This document shows, piece after piece, positions 20,833-30,228 of a stretch of DNA of 64,000 bases. The notes below the pieces were generated by a model that searched no databases, was not told where the DNA came from, and saw only the letters and a program-made list of their open reading frames with translations. The stretch comes from Qipengyuania sp. (lineage in GTDB: Bacteria; Pseudomonadota; Alphaproteobacteria; Sphingomonadales; Sphingomonadaceae), in the NCBI GenBank assembly GCA_019745075.1, contig JAIETR010000005.1, forward strand, positions 1 to 64,000, given 5' to 3'. How positions within the stretch are numbered: the stretch's first letter is position 1; the number at the start of each line of letters is the position of its first letter. The position numbers were made by a program, and so were the translations under genes.

Positions 20833-22425
20833 ATGAGACAATACGACGCACTGATCGTCGGCGGGGGCCACAACGGTCTCGTCTGCGCCTTCTATCTCGC
20901 CCGCGCGGGGCTGAAGGTGCGCGTGCTCGAGCGGCGCGATGTCGTCGGCGGGGCGGCGGTGACCGAGGAGTTCCATCCCGGCTTCCGCAATTCGGCCGCC
21001 AGCTACACCGTGAGCCTGCTGCGCCCCAAGGTCATCGCCGACATGGGGCTGCACGAACGCGGGCTGCGCATCGTAGAGCGCGACCTAAGCAACTTCTTCC
21101 CCTTCGCGAACGACTACCTCAAGCTCGGCGGCGGCATGGCGCGCACGCAGGCCGAATTCGCGCGTTTCAACGCCGCCGACGCCGCCGCCTACCCCGCTTA
21201 CGACGCCGCGCTCGACAAACTGGCGCAGGTGCTTCGCGATCTCACGCTGCTCACCCCACCCAACGCCGGGGGCGGGCTCGCGGCGCTGGCGGCGGGGGCG
21301 CGGCAGGGCTGGCCGATTGCCAAATTGCCAATCGAAACCCAGCGCGATTTGCTCGATATCTTCATCAAATCGGCGCGCGATTTCTTGGGCGGCTGGTTCG
21401 AGGACGACCGCATCAAGAGCGCCTTCGCCTTCGACGCGGTGGTGGGCAATTACGCCGGCGTATCGACCCCGGGCAGCGCCTATGTGCTGCTCCACCACGT
21501 CTTCGGCGAGGTGAACGGCAAGAAGGGCGCCTGGGGCCACGCGGTCGGCGGCATGGGCGCGATCACCCGGGCGATGGCGAGCGCGTGCCGCGACGCTGGC
21601 GTGGAGATCAGCCTGGAAGCGCCGGTCGAGCGGGTGTTGGTCGATGGCGGCAAGGCGGCGGGGGTGCTGCTCGAAAGCGGCGAGGAGATCGCCGCGAGGG
21701 TCGTCGCCGCGAATGTCGGCCCGGCGCTGCTCTACCGCCGCATGGTCGACCCCGCCGATCTCCCGGCGGACTTCCGCTGGCGGATGAGCAAATACAAGAC
21801 CGGCAGCGGCACTTTCCGGATGAATGTCGCGCTGAGCGAACTGCCCGATTTCAGTGTCTTGCCGGGCACGGTCGAGGCCGAACATCACCGCGCCGGCATC
21901 GTGATCGCGCCCAGCCTCGATTACATGGACGCTGCTTTCGACGATGCACGCAAGTTCGGCTGGTCGAAACAACCGATCGTCGAGATGCTGATCCCGAGCA
22001 CCGTGGACGACAGTCTCGCCCCGCCGGGTCAGCATGTCGCCAGCCTGTTCTGCCAGCAGTTCGACCCCGAGGCCGACTGGGACACGCACCGCGAGGAAGT
22101 GGCGGACCTCATCGTCGATACCGTCACCGCCCACGCGCCGAACTTCAAGGCCAGCGTGATTGCGCGGCAGATCCATTCGCCGCTCGACCTCGAGCGCAAG
22201 TTCGGCCTTGTGGGTGGCGACATCTTCCACGGCCACATGAGCCTCGACCAGCTGTGGTCGGCGCGGCCGGTGCTGGGGCACGGCGACTACCGCTCGCCGA
22301 TCAAGGGGCTCTACATGTGCGGATCTGGCACGCATCCCGGTGGCGGCGTGACCGGCGCGCCGGGGCACAACGCGGCGGCCGAAATCCTCAAGGATCGTTC
22401 GCTCAGGAAGCGATTGCTGGGCTGA
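20833..22425 (+). CDS. FAD-dependent oxidoreductase, phytoene-dehydrogenase/PYROXD2-like
   Basis: 530 residues. The N-terminal Rossmann motif ALIVGGGHNGLVCAFYLARAGLKV and the C-terminal FAD block LYMCGSGTHPGGGVTGAPGHNAA are those of the phytoene desaturase-like amine-oxidase superfamily. The middle (KTGSGTFRMNVALSELPDF) fits the PYROXD2-like group rather than a true carotenoid desaturase. The substrate is unknown. It follows the Rieske gene in the same direction across a repeat-filled gap. Confidence 0.85.
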   Translation: MRQYDALIVGGGHNGLVCAFYLARAGLKVRVLERRDVVGGAAVTEEFHPGFRNSAASYTVSLLRPKVIADMGLHERGLRIVERDLSNFFPFANDYLKLGGGMARTQAEFARFNAADAAAYPAYDAALDKLAQVLRDLTLLTPPNAGGGLAALAAGARQGWPIAKLPIETQRDLLDIFIKSARDFLGGWFEDDRIKSAFAFDAVVGNYAGVSTPGSAYVLLHHVFGEVNGKKGAWGHAVGGMGAITRAMASACRDAGVEISLEAPVERVLVDGGKAAGVLLESGEEIAARVVAANVGPALLYRRMVDPADLPADFRWRMSKYKTGSGTFRMNVALSELPDFSVLPGTVEAEHHRAGIVIAPSLDYMDAAFDDARKFGWSKQPIVEMLIPSTVDDSLAPPGQHVASLFCQQFDPEADWDTHREEVADLIVDTVTAHAPNFKASVIARQIHSPLDLERKFGLVGGDIFHGHMSLDQLWSARPVLGHGDYRSPIKGLYMCGSGTHPGGGVTGAPGHNAAAEILKDRSLRKRLLG

Positions 22426-22466
22426 GTGTGTGACGGCAATGGATTGAGGCCTGAAGCCAACCACAT

Positions 22467-23846
22467 CTAGCCATCGTCACCCCCGCGAAAGCGGGGGCCC
22501 AGTAAACTCTGTCGCGCATCAGACTCGACTGGGTCCCCGCTTTCGCGGGGATGACGAAATGAGGGAAGTGGCGCTTCGTCTCTCCTTGCCACGAATTCGG
22601 AGGGTCTTCTGTAGAACGGCAGGCCCGACAGCATCAGCGCGATGCTCAGCAGGCTGATCCACCCCCCGGTCCCCCACATCACCGCCAGCGTGAACACCAG
22701 CCCGAGCGCGGCCGGCGCCATCGCGATCCGCAGCCGCAGCGCGGTCACCGCGATGGCGAGGTAGAGCCACAGGCTGACCGCGGTGGTGAGGGTGATCGTG
22801 AACTCGAGCACTTCGGCCAGCCCCTCGCCGAGCTGGGTCAGCACCAGCGCGATCGCCAGCGCGCTCGATAGCAGCATGGTGCCGACCGGCACTCCCGCGG
22901 CGTTGCCGCGCGCGAACCATGCGGGAAGCACCCCGGTGAGCGCCATCGTGCGCGGCACCTCGCCCTGGAGCAGCACCCAGCCGTTGAGCGCGCCCACCGC
23001 CGCGAGCGCGGCGCAGGCGGCGATCGGCGCGGTGCCGCCATCGGCGGCGAAACGGTCGAACAGCAGCGCGAAGGGCGCGGGCGAGGCGGCAAGCTCCGCT
23101 GCCGGAACCGCCAGCGCGATGCCGGTGCTGAGCAGCATGTAGAACCCGCCCGCGATCAGCAGGCCGGCGATGGTGGCGCGCGCGACATTGCGCGCCGGAT
23201 CGCGCACCCGCGCCGCCGCCACGCTCGCCGCCTCGAATCCGAGCAGGGCGAACATGGCGGCGGTGAGCGGCGCGAACAGGCTGGTTTCGCCGAGATCGGC
23301 CGTAAGCGGCTGCGGTTTCTGCCCACCGGCGAAGATCGCGATGAGAAGCCCCGAGGCTACAATCAGCGGAATCAGCTTGGCCACGGTCGCGACCACCTGG
23401 AACCGGCCCGCCGCCTTCGTGCCGAGGATATTGAGCGCGGTGAGGAGCGCGATCAGCAGGATCGCGAACAGACTTGCCGCGGTGTCGTCGCCCGCCAGCG
23501 CGGGCACGAACACCCCCGCATAGCTTGCCCCCGCCAGCGCCATTACCGCATTGGTGGCCACGATCGAGAGCCAGTAGCTCCACCCCACCAGCATGCCGCC
23601 GAGCGGCCCCAGCCCGATCTCGCACAGCGCCACCGCGCCCCTGGCCTCGGGCCGGGCGCGGTGCAGCGCGACGAACACCAGCGCGAGCGCGAGCGAGCCG
23701 AGGATCGCCACCACCCAGGCGCCCACGCTCCACCACCCGAACGGCGCCAGCTGCGCCGGCAGCACGAAGATGCCGGCGCCGATCATCCCGCCCACCACCA
23801 GCGCGGTCGCTGTCCAGACGCCGAACCTTTGATCGTGCCGGGTAAT
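22467..23846 (-). CDS. APC-superfamily amino-acid permease, apparently with a non-standard ATT start
   Basis: About 459 residues with 11-12 hydrophobic segments and the family opening TATALVVGGMIGAGIFVLP. It imports amino acids or amines. The frame has no ATG, GTG or TTG between an upstream in-frame stop and TM1. The best fit is ATT at 23846 (next residues TRHDQRFGVWTA), with AAGGGGG about 7 nt upstream. The first standard alternative is a GTG inside TM1. The last 30 residues (RHPRESGDPV...GPRFRGGDDG) are translated from a palindromic repeat pair at 22475-22556, so the C-terminus is probably a repeat-derived extension. Confidence 0.8.
   Translation of the reverse strand: MTRHDQRFGVWTATALVVGGMIGAGIFVLPAQLAPFGWWSVGAWVVAILGSLALALVFVALHRARPEARGAVALCEIGLGPLGGMLVGWSYWLSIVATNAVMALAGASYAGVFVPALAGDDTAASLFAILLIALLTALNILGTKAAGRFQVVATVAKLIPLIVASGLLIAIFAGGQKPQPLTADLGETSLFAPLTAAMFALLGFEAASVAAARVRDPARNVARATIAGLLIAGGFYMLLSTGIALAVPAAELAASPAPFALLFDRFAADGGTAPIAACAALAAVGALNGWVLLQGEVPRTMALTGVLPAWFARGNAAGVPVGTMLLSSALAIALVLTQLGEGLAEVLEFTITLTTAVSLWLYLAIAVTALRLRIAMAPAALGLVFTLAVMWGTGGWISLLSIALMLSGLPFYRRPSEFVARRDEAPLPSFRHPRESGDPVESDARQSLLGPRFRGGDDG
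22475..22556. repeat. Inverted pair of CCCCGCGAAAGCGGGG repeats
   Basis: Two opposed copies of the CGTCACCCCCGCGAAAGCGGG element separated by 26 nt. The sequence is read through as the tail of the APC permease. Confidence 0.85.
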
Positions 23847-23867
23847 GCTCCCACCCCCTTCTCGTCA

Positions 23868-24031
23868 CCGTTCGTCTCGAGCGAAGTCGAGAGACATTGC
23901 CGAGCCCTTCGTCCGCCCGCAGGGCGGGCCCTCAGGATAAACTTCCGCCACGGGCGGAAACCGAGGCATTCACGCGCAAGAGGTTCTCGCCCCGCTCGAG
24001 CTGGTCCCTCGACTACGCTCGGGACGAACGG
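23868..24031. repeat. Long interrupted inverted repeat, CCGTTCGTC...GACGAACGG
   Basis: The outer arms CCGTTCGTCTCGAGCGAAGTCGA and TCGACTACGCTCGGGACGAACGG enclose further palindromes (CCCGCAGGGCGGG, TTCCGCCACGGGCGGAA). It fills most of the 251-nt divergent gap between the permease and the acyl-CoA dehydrogenase. Confidence 0.75.
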
Positions 24032-24097
24032 AAGTGGTGTCAAGGAGGCGCAATCGCGCCGGTTGCGCTTTGCCGGAGCGTGGGCGAAGGCGCGATC

Positions 24098-25756
24098 ATG
24101 AGCGAAGGCGCGCCGACCGAGATTCTTTCAGCGCTCGAAGACGCATTGGGCCGGGTTTTGGAGCCCATCGCGCAGGCCTGTTCGATCGACGGGAAGATCG
24201 ACAGCGAGCGCACCGATAATTGGCAGGCCGCTCTCTACGACCTGGCGGTCACATATGCCGAGCTTCGCGCTGCCCGCGTTCTCGCCACCAAATGGGCCGA
24301 GCTTTCGGTGACCGATCGGCAACTTGCGCAGATTTTCACGCGCGAAGCGGCGGTCGCTGCGCTCGACAGGCTGGAGGGGGCACATGCCGACACCGGCCTG
24401 CCGTTCGACCCACTGTTTGCGTTGCGCGCCTTCCCAGCGATGACCGAACTACGGGTGAACTGCCGCTATGACCAAGTGTTGGGATCCCTGATCGCGGCCG
24501 GGTTTGATGACTACGGCCAAGTCGCGCTCGCGGAAGACACCAACCTCGCCGCCGAGGCTTTCCGCCGCCTCGCCACCGAGGTGGTGGCGCCGCAGGCCGA
24601 GCGCATCCACCGGGAGTCGCTTACAGTGCCCGAGAGCGTGCTCCAGCCGATGCGCGACATGGGCGTGTTCGGGCTCACGATCCCGGCCCGCTACGGCGGC
24701 AGCGCGGGCGAAACCGACGACACGCCGCTGATGCTGGCGGTGACCGAGGCGCTGAGCGAGGCCTCGCTGGCGGCGGCGGGCAGCCTGATCACCCGGCCCG
24801 AGATCCTCACCCGCGCGCTGCTGGCGGGCGGCACCGAGGCGCAGAAAACGCATTGGTTGCCGCGCATCGCGGCGGGCGACCCGCTCGCCGCCATCGCCAT
24901 CACCGAACCCGACTACGGTTCCGACGTCGCCTCGCTCATGTTGCGCGCGACGAGAACCCAAGACGGATGGCTGCTCGACGGAGCCAAGACCTGGTGCACC
25001 TTCGCGGGCAAGGCCGGGCTGCTGATGGTGGTGGCGCGCACCGATCTCGACCGGGGCAAGGGCCATCGCGGGCTCAGCGCGATGCTGGTCGAGAAGCCGA
25101 GTTACGAGGGCCACGAATTCTGCTTCCAGCAGGCCGGCGGCGGTGTGCTGACCGGCCGAGCGATCCCGACGCCCGGCTATCGCGGGATGCACAGCTTCGA
25201 CCTCGCCTTCGATCGCGTCTTCGTGCCCGATGCCAATGTGATCGGCGAAGAGGCCGGGCTCGGGCGCGGCTTTTACCTGACGATGGCGGGATTGACCGGC
25301 GGGCGCATCCAGACCGCCGGCCGCGCGCTTGGCGTGATGCGGGCGGCGATCGACGCCGCGGTCGCCTATGTCGGCAACCGGCGTGTGTTCGGCGCGCCGC
25401 TCGCGGACTATCAGCTCACCCGCGTCAAGCTGGCGCGGATGGCGGCGCGCTACGCCGCGTGCCGCCGCTTCGCCTACGCGGTCGCGCGAGAGCTCGACGC
25501 CGAGAGTCGCGGGGGCGGCGACAGCGCGGGCGCCAGCCTCGCCAAGCTGATCGCCTGCCGCGCCGCCGAATGGGTGACGCGCGAGGCGATGCAACTCCAC
25601 GGCGGGATGGGCTATGCCGAGGAAAGCGCGGTCAGCCGCTATTGGCTCGACGCGCGCGTGCTTTCCATCTTCGAGGGCGCGGAGGAAACGCTGGCGCTCA
25701 AGGTGATCGCCCGTCGCCTGCTCGAGGACGCGCTTCAGACCGGCAGGCCGATGTAG
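24098..25756 (+). CDS. Acyl-CoA dehydrogenase with N-terminal extension, (2S)-methylsuccinyl-CoA dehydrogenase-like
   Basis: 552 residues. Residues about 150-545 are a normal flavin acyl-CoA dehydrogenase (AITEPDYGSDVASL, GAKTWCTFAGKAGLL, ESAVSRYWLDARVLSIFEGAEE). The first ~150 residues are an extra helical domain. Size, extension and sequence style (LMVVARTDLDRGKGHRGLSAMLVEKP, GRIQTAGRALGVM) resemble Mcd of the ethylmalonyl-CoA pathway. No other gene of that pathway is in the window, so the substrate is uncertain. The ATG at 24098 follows a frame that is open further upstream. The 3' end overlaps convergent pobA by 22 bp. Confidence 0.82.
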   Translation: MSEGAPTEILSALEDALGRVLEPIAQACSIDGKIDSERTDNWQAALYDLAVTYAELRAARVLATKWAELSVTDRQLAQIFTREAAVAALDRLEGAHADTGLPFDPLFALRAFPAMTELRVNCRYDQVLGSLIAAGFDDYGQVALAEDTNLAAEAFRRLATEVVAPQAERIHRESLTVPESVLQPMRDMGVFGLTIPARYGGSAGETDDTPLMLAVTEALSEASLAAAGSLITRPEILTRALLAGGTEAQKTHWLPRIAAGDPLAAIAITEPDYGSDVASLMLRATRTQDGWLLDGAKTWCTFAGKAGLLMVVARTDLDRGKGHRGLSAMLVEKPSYEGHEFCFQQAGGGVLTGRAIPTPGYRGMHSFDLAFDRVFVPDANVIGEEAGLGRGFYLTMAGLTGGRIQTAGRALGVMRAAIDAAVAYVGNRRVFGAPLADYQLTRVKLARMAARYAACRRFAYAVARELDAESRGGGDSAGASLAKLIACRAAEWVTREAMQLHGGMGYAEESAVSRYWLDARVLSIFEGAEETLALKVIARRLLEDALQTGRPM

Positions 25757-26904
25757 TTCTCCGCGATCGCGGTCTGGGCGGCGCGGCTGCCGGCGATGTA
25801 ATCGAGCTCGGCCACCTGCATCGCGCGTTCGAACGGCCCGTCCTCCGGGAAGCGGTGCATCAGCCGGGTCAGCGACCAGCTGAACCGCTCGGCCTTCCAC
25901 ACGCGCGACAGGGCCCTGGCGGAATAGCCCGCGAGGGCGCCAGCATCGTTCCGACCGAAGAAGCCGGTCAGCGCCTCGGCGGCGTAATGCACGTCGCTGG
26001 CCGCGAGGTTGAGCCCCTTGGCCCCGGTCGGCGGCACGATATGCGCCGCATCGCCGCACAACAGCAGGCTGCCGTGGCGCATCGGCTCGAAGACGTAGCT
26101 GCGCAGGGGCGCGATGCTCTTCTCGATTGCGGGCCCGCGCGTGATCCGCGCCCCCGCATCGGGGCCGAGGCGGATCGCCAGCTCGTCCCACAGCCGCTCG
26201 TCGGGCCACTCCGCGACCCGCTCGGTCAGCGGCACGTCGATGTAATAGCGGCTGCGCGTGCGGCTGCGCATCGAGGCGAGCGCGAAGCCGCGCTGGTGGT
26301 TTGCGTAAATGAGTTCCGGATGGCATGGCGGCACGTCGGCGAGGATGCCGAGCCAGCCGAACGGATATTCGCGGCTGTATTCCCTCGCCGCGCCGGCGGG
26401 GATGGCGCGGCGGCTCGGCCCGTGAAACCCGTCGCAGCCCACGATGAAGCGGCAATCGACGCGGTGCTCCTTGCCGTCCTTGCGGTAGGTGACATAGGGC
26501 GCATCGCTCTCGATCGCGTGCAGCGCGGCGTCGGCGGCGCTATAGATCGCCTCGAGCCCGCGGCTCTCCGCCGCCTCCATCAGGTCGCGGGCGATCTCGG
26601 TCTGGCCATAGACCATGACCCGACCGCCCACCAGATCCTCGAGATCGAGCCGGATCAACCGCTCGCCGTCGGCCAGGTTGAAGCCCGCCTCCCACAGGCC
26701 CTCGTCCTTCATTCGCGCGTCGAGCCCGAGCCGCTCCATCAGGTTGACGGTGATCCGCTCGAGCACGCCCGCGCGGATGCGGCCCTGGACGTGATCGGGG
26801 GTCTGACGCTCGATCGCCACGCACTCGATCCCTTCCGCGCGGAGCAGATGGCCGAGCAGCAGGCCGGCGGGCCCGGCGCCGATAATGCAGACCTGCGTGC
26901 GCAT
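25735..26904 (-). CDS. pobA: 4-Hydroxybenzoate 3-monooxygenase
   Basis: A 389-residue FAD monooxygenase that converts 4-hydroxybenzoate to protocatechuate using NAD(P)H and O2. Seen: VCIIGAGPAGLLLGHLLRAEGIECV at the N-terminus, QGRIRAGVLE near residue 42, and the GDAAHIVPPTGAKGLN FAD/ribityl motif. Length and sequence fit PobA closely. Its product feeds the LigAB ring cleavage encoded 7 kb away. It is divergent from the DUF305 gene. The 17-bp palindrome found in the lig island is absent from its upstream gap. The 3' end overlaps the acyl-CoA dehydrogenase gene. Confidence 0.93.
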   Translation of the reverse strand: MRTQVCIIGAGPAGLLLGHLLRAEGIECVAIERQTPDHVQGRIRAGVLERITVNLMERLGLDARMKDEGLWEAGFNLADGERLIRLDLEDLVGGRVMVYGQTEIARDLMEAAESRGLEAIYSAADAALHAIESDAPYVTYRKDGKEHRVDCRFIVGCDGFHGPSRRAIPAGAAREYSREYPFGWLGILADVPPCHPELIYANHQRGFALASMRSRTRSRYYIDVPLTERVAEWPDERLWDELAIRLGPDAGARITRGPAIEKSIAPLRSYVFEPMRHGSLLLCGDAAHIVPPTGAKGLNLAASDVHYAAEALTGFFGRNDAGALAGYSARALSRVWKAERFSWSLTRLMHRFPEDGPFERAMQVAELDYIAGSRAAQTAIAENYIGLPV

Positions 26905-27071
26905 GATTCTCCGTCGCGCTGGATGAGACCGGCCGCTCTCCTGCCGCGCCCGTGCCGGTTGCGCAATCGCCGAGGGCGCGGGAAATCGGGATGGGCGAAT
27001 GCCGCGACCTATCTTTTTGGCGAGCCTGGCCGTAGCCCTGTCGAATCCGATTGAATCGCAGAGGAAACTCC

Positions 27072-29261
27072 ATGACCGCCCGCCCGCTCGCCGCGCCGAA
27101 GCCAATCTGGGCCGCACTCCTGCTTGCCGGCTCGGCTCCGCTGGCGGCGCAGAGCGCGCCCATCGTCCTGCCCGGCGCGCCCGGCCAGCCTTCGCGCACG
27201 CTCACCGCCGCCGAGGCGATCCGGCTCTCGAACACGCGCTACTCGCCCGCCGACGCGATGTTCATGCAGATGATGATCGTCCATCACCAGCAGGCGCTCG
27301 AGATGGCGAAGCTGGCGCGCAGCCGCACGAACAATGCCGCGCTTCTCAAGATCGCCGACCGCATCGAGGCGGGCCAGAAGGACGAGACGAAGTTCATGTC
27401 CGACTGGCTCGAGGAGCGGGGCGAGGACCGCGCGATGGCGGGCATGGGCCGCGACCATCATAACATGAAGGGCATGGCCAGCCCGGAACAGATGCGTGCG
27501 CTCGCCGCCGCGAGCGGCACGGCTTTCGACCGCCAGTTCCTGCAGCTCATGACCGCGCACCACCAGGGCGCGGTCGATATGGTGGACGAGCTGCACAAGA
27601 CGCCGGGCACCGCCTACGAACCGGTGCTCTACGAATTCACCACCGATGTCGTGACCGACCAGAAGGCGGAGATCGACCGCATGAACGCGGTCGCCGCGAC
27701 CCTTTCCACCGATCCGCGCGCCACGCTGGCGGCCGGCTTCCGCGACGCCGGGCAGGCGATCGAGCACCTGCGCCTGGTGACCGCGATGGCCAAGCCGGCG
27801 GGCTTCTTCGACCCCGCCAATCCGGCGCAGCTCGCGCCCGCCAAGCCGAAGAAGCAAGGCGACAAGCCCAAGCCGAGCAAGGACGGCGAACCGCCCAAGC
27901 CCGAGTTCGGCGAACGCGGCTCGCTGCTCGATTTCGCCAACACCGACATCGCCTTTTCCGGCGATATGATGGTCGCGGGCAACTACCACGGCTTCAACGC
28001 CTATCGCCTCGGCGCCGACGGGGTGCCTTCGCTGGTCGGCTCGACGGTATGCCCCGGCGGCCAGGGCGACGTTTCGATCGTCGGCAAGCTCCTCGTCATG
28101 AGCGTGCAGGACCGCCGCGCGCGCAAGGACTGCGGGCTGCAGGGCGTGAGCGACATGGTCAGCGCCGAGCGCTTCCGTGGCATCCGCATCTTCGACATCT
28201 CCGACTGGCGCAATCCGCGCCAGGTCGGCCAGGTGCAGACCTGCCGCGGCAGTCACACGCACTCGATCGTCTCCGCCGACGACCGCAAGATCGTGCTCTA
28301 TAACTCGGGCACCAGCGGCGTGCGCGACGAAAAGGAGCTGGCCGGCTGCTTCGAAGCGGGCGGCGACAACACCGCGCTGTTCAGCATCGACGTGATCGAG
28401 ATTCCGGTGAACGATCCGGGACGCGCGCGCATAGTCGACCGTCCGCGCGTCTTCGCCAGGGATGGCGAGATCGCGGGGCTATGGCGCGGCGGCGACCACG
28501 GCGAGGGGACTCAGGACACCGAGCGGACCGACATGTGCCACGATATCACCGTGTTCCCCGCCAAGAAGATCGCCGCCGGCGCGTGCTCGGGCAACGGCAT
28601 CATCCTCGACATTTCGGAGCCGCTGAAGCCCAGGCGCATCGACGATGTGACCGACAAGGGCTTCGCCTATTGGCATTCGGCCACCTTCAACAACGACGGC
28701 ACCAAAGTGCTGTTCACCGACGAATGGGGCGGCGGCAGTCGGCCGCGCTGCCAGGCGGGCGATCCCGCGACCTGGGGCGCCGACGCCTTCTACACGATCG
28801 AGAACCGCAAGCTGGTCGCCAAGGGCAGCTACAAACTGCCCGCCCCGCAGAGCGACAAGGAGAACTGCGTCGCGCACAACGGCTCGATCGTCCCGGTGCC
28901 GGGGCGCGATATCTTCGTCCAGGCGTGGTATCAGGGCGGGATCAGCGTGATCGACTTCACCGATCCCGCGAAACCGTTCGAGATCGCCTATTTCGACCGC
29001 GGTCCGGTGGACAAGGACCAGCTCGTCACCGGCGGCTACTGGTCGGCCTATTGGTACAAGGGCCGGATCTACGCCACCGAGATCAGCCGCGGGCTCGACG
29101 TGTTCGCGCTCGAGCCAAGCGAGTTCCTGACGGCCGAGGAGATCGCCGCCGCCGAGGGCGCGATCTATCCCGGCGATGGGTTCAACCCGCAGACCCAGAC
29201 GCAGGTCACCTGGCCCAAGGAGCTGGCGGCGGCGGCGGAGGCGAGCCGCAGGGGCGGCTGA
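27072..29261 (+). CDS. Exported DUF305 plus LVIVD-repeat protein
   Basis: 729 residues. A signal peptide (IWAALLLAGSAPLAAQS) is followed by a DUF305 ferritin-like four-helix domain with the paired-histidine motifs MIVHHQQALEMAKL (His71-His72) and MTAHHQGAVDMVDE (His163-His164), which often bind metal. The C-terminal ~470 residues are LVIVD beta-propeller-like repeats (RGIRIFDISDWRNPRQV, NGIILDISEPLKPRRID, GISVIDFTDPAKPFEIA). It is probably periplasmic or surface exposed; function unknown. The ATG at 27072 has GAGGAA 6 nt upstream. It is divergent from pobA. Confidence 0.87.
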   Translation: MTARPLAAPKPIWAALLLAGSAPLAAQSAPIVLPGAPGQPSRTLTAAEAIRLSNTRYSPADAMFMQMMIVHHQQALEMAKLARSRTNNAALLKIADRIEAGQKDETKFMSDWLEERGEDRAMAGMGRDHHNMKGMASPEQMRALAAASGTAFDRQFLQLMTAHHQGAVDMVDELHKTPGTAYEPVLYEFTTDVVTDQKAEIDRMNAVAATLSTDPRATLAAGFRDAGQAIEHLRLVTAMAKPAGFFDPANPAQLAPAKPKKQGDKPKPSKDGEPPKPEFGERGSLLDFANTDIAFSGDMMVAGNYHGFNAYRLGADGVPSLVGSTVCPGGQGDVSIVGKLLVMSVQDRRARKDCGLQGVSDMVSAERFRGIRIFDISDWRNPRQVGQVQTCRGSHTHSIVSADDRKIVLYNSGTSGVRDEKELAGCFEAGGDNTALFSIDVIEIPVNDPGRARIVDRPRVFARDGEIAGLWRGGDHGEGTQDTERTDMCHDITVFPAKKIAAGACSGNGIILDISEPLKPRRIDDVTDKGFAYWHSATFNNDGTKVLFTDEWGGGSRPRCQAGDPATWGADAFYTIENRKLVAKGSYKLPAPQSDKENCVAHNGSIVPVPGRDIFVQAWYQGGISVIDFTDPAKPFEIAYFDRGPVDKDQLVTGGYWSAYWYKGRIYATEISRGLDVFALEPSEFLTAEEIAAAEGAIYPGDGFNPQTQTQVTWPKELAAAAEASRRGG

Positions 29262-29267
29262 GCGCGA

Positions 29268-30228
<961 letters not shown>

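Noticed and set aside
26905-27071. Looked for the 17-bp palindrome in the pobA upstream gap
   Set aside because: No TGTAwGy-like half site is present, so pobA is not assigned to the proposed regulon.
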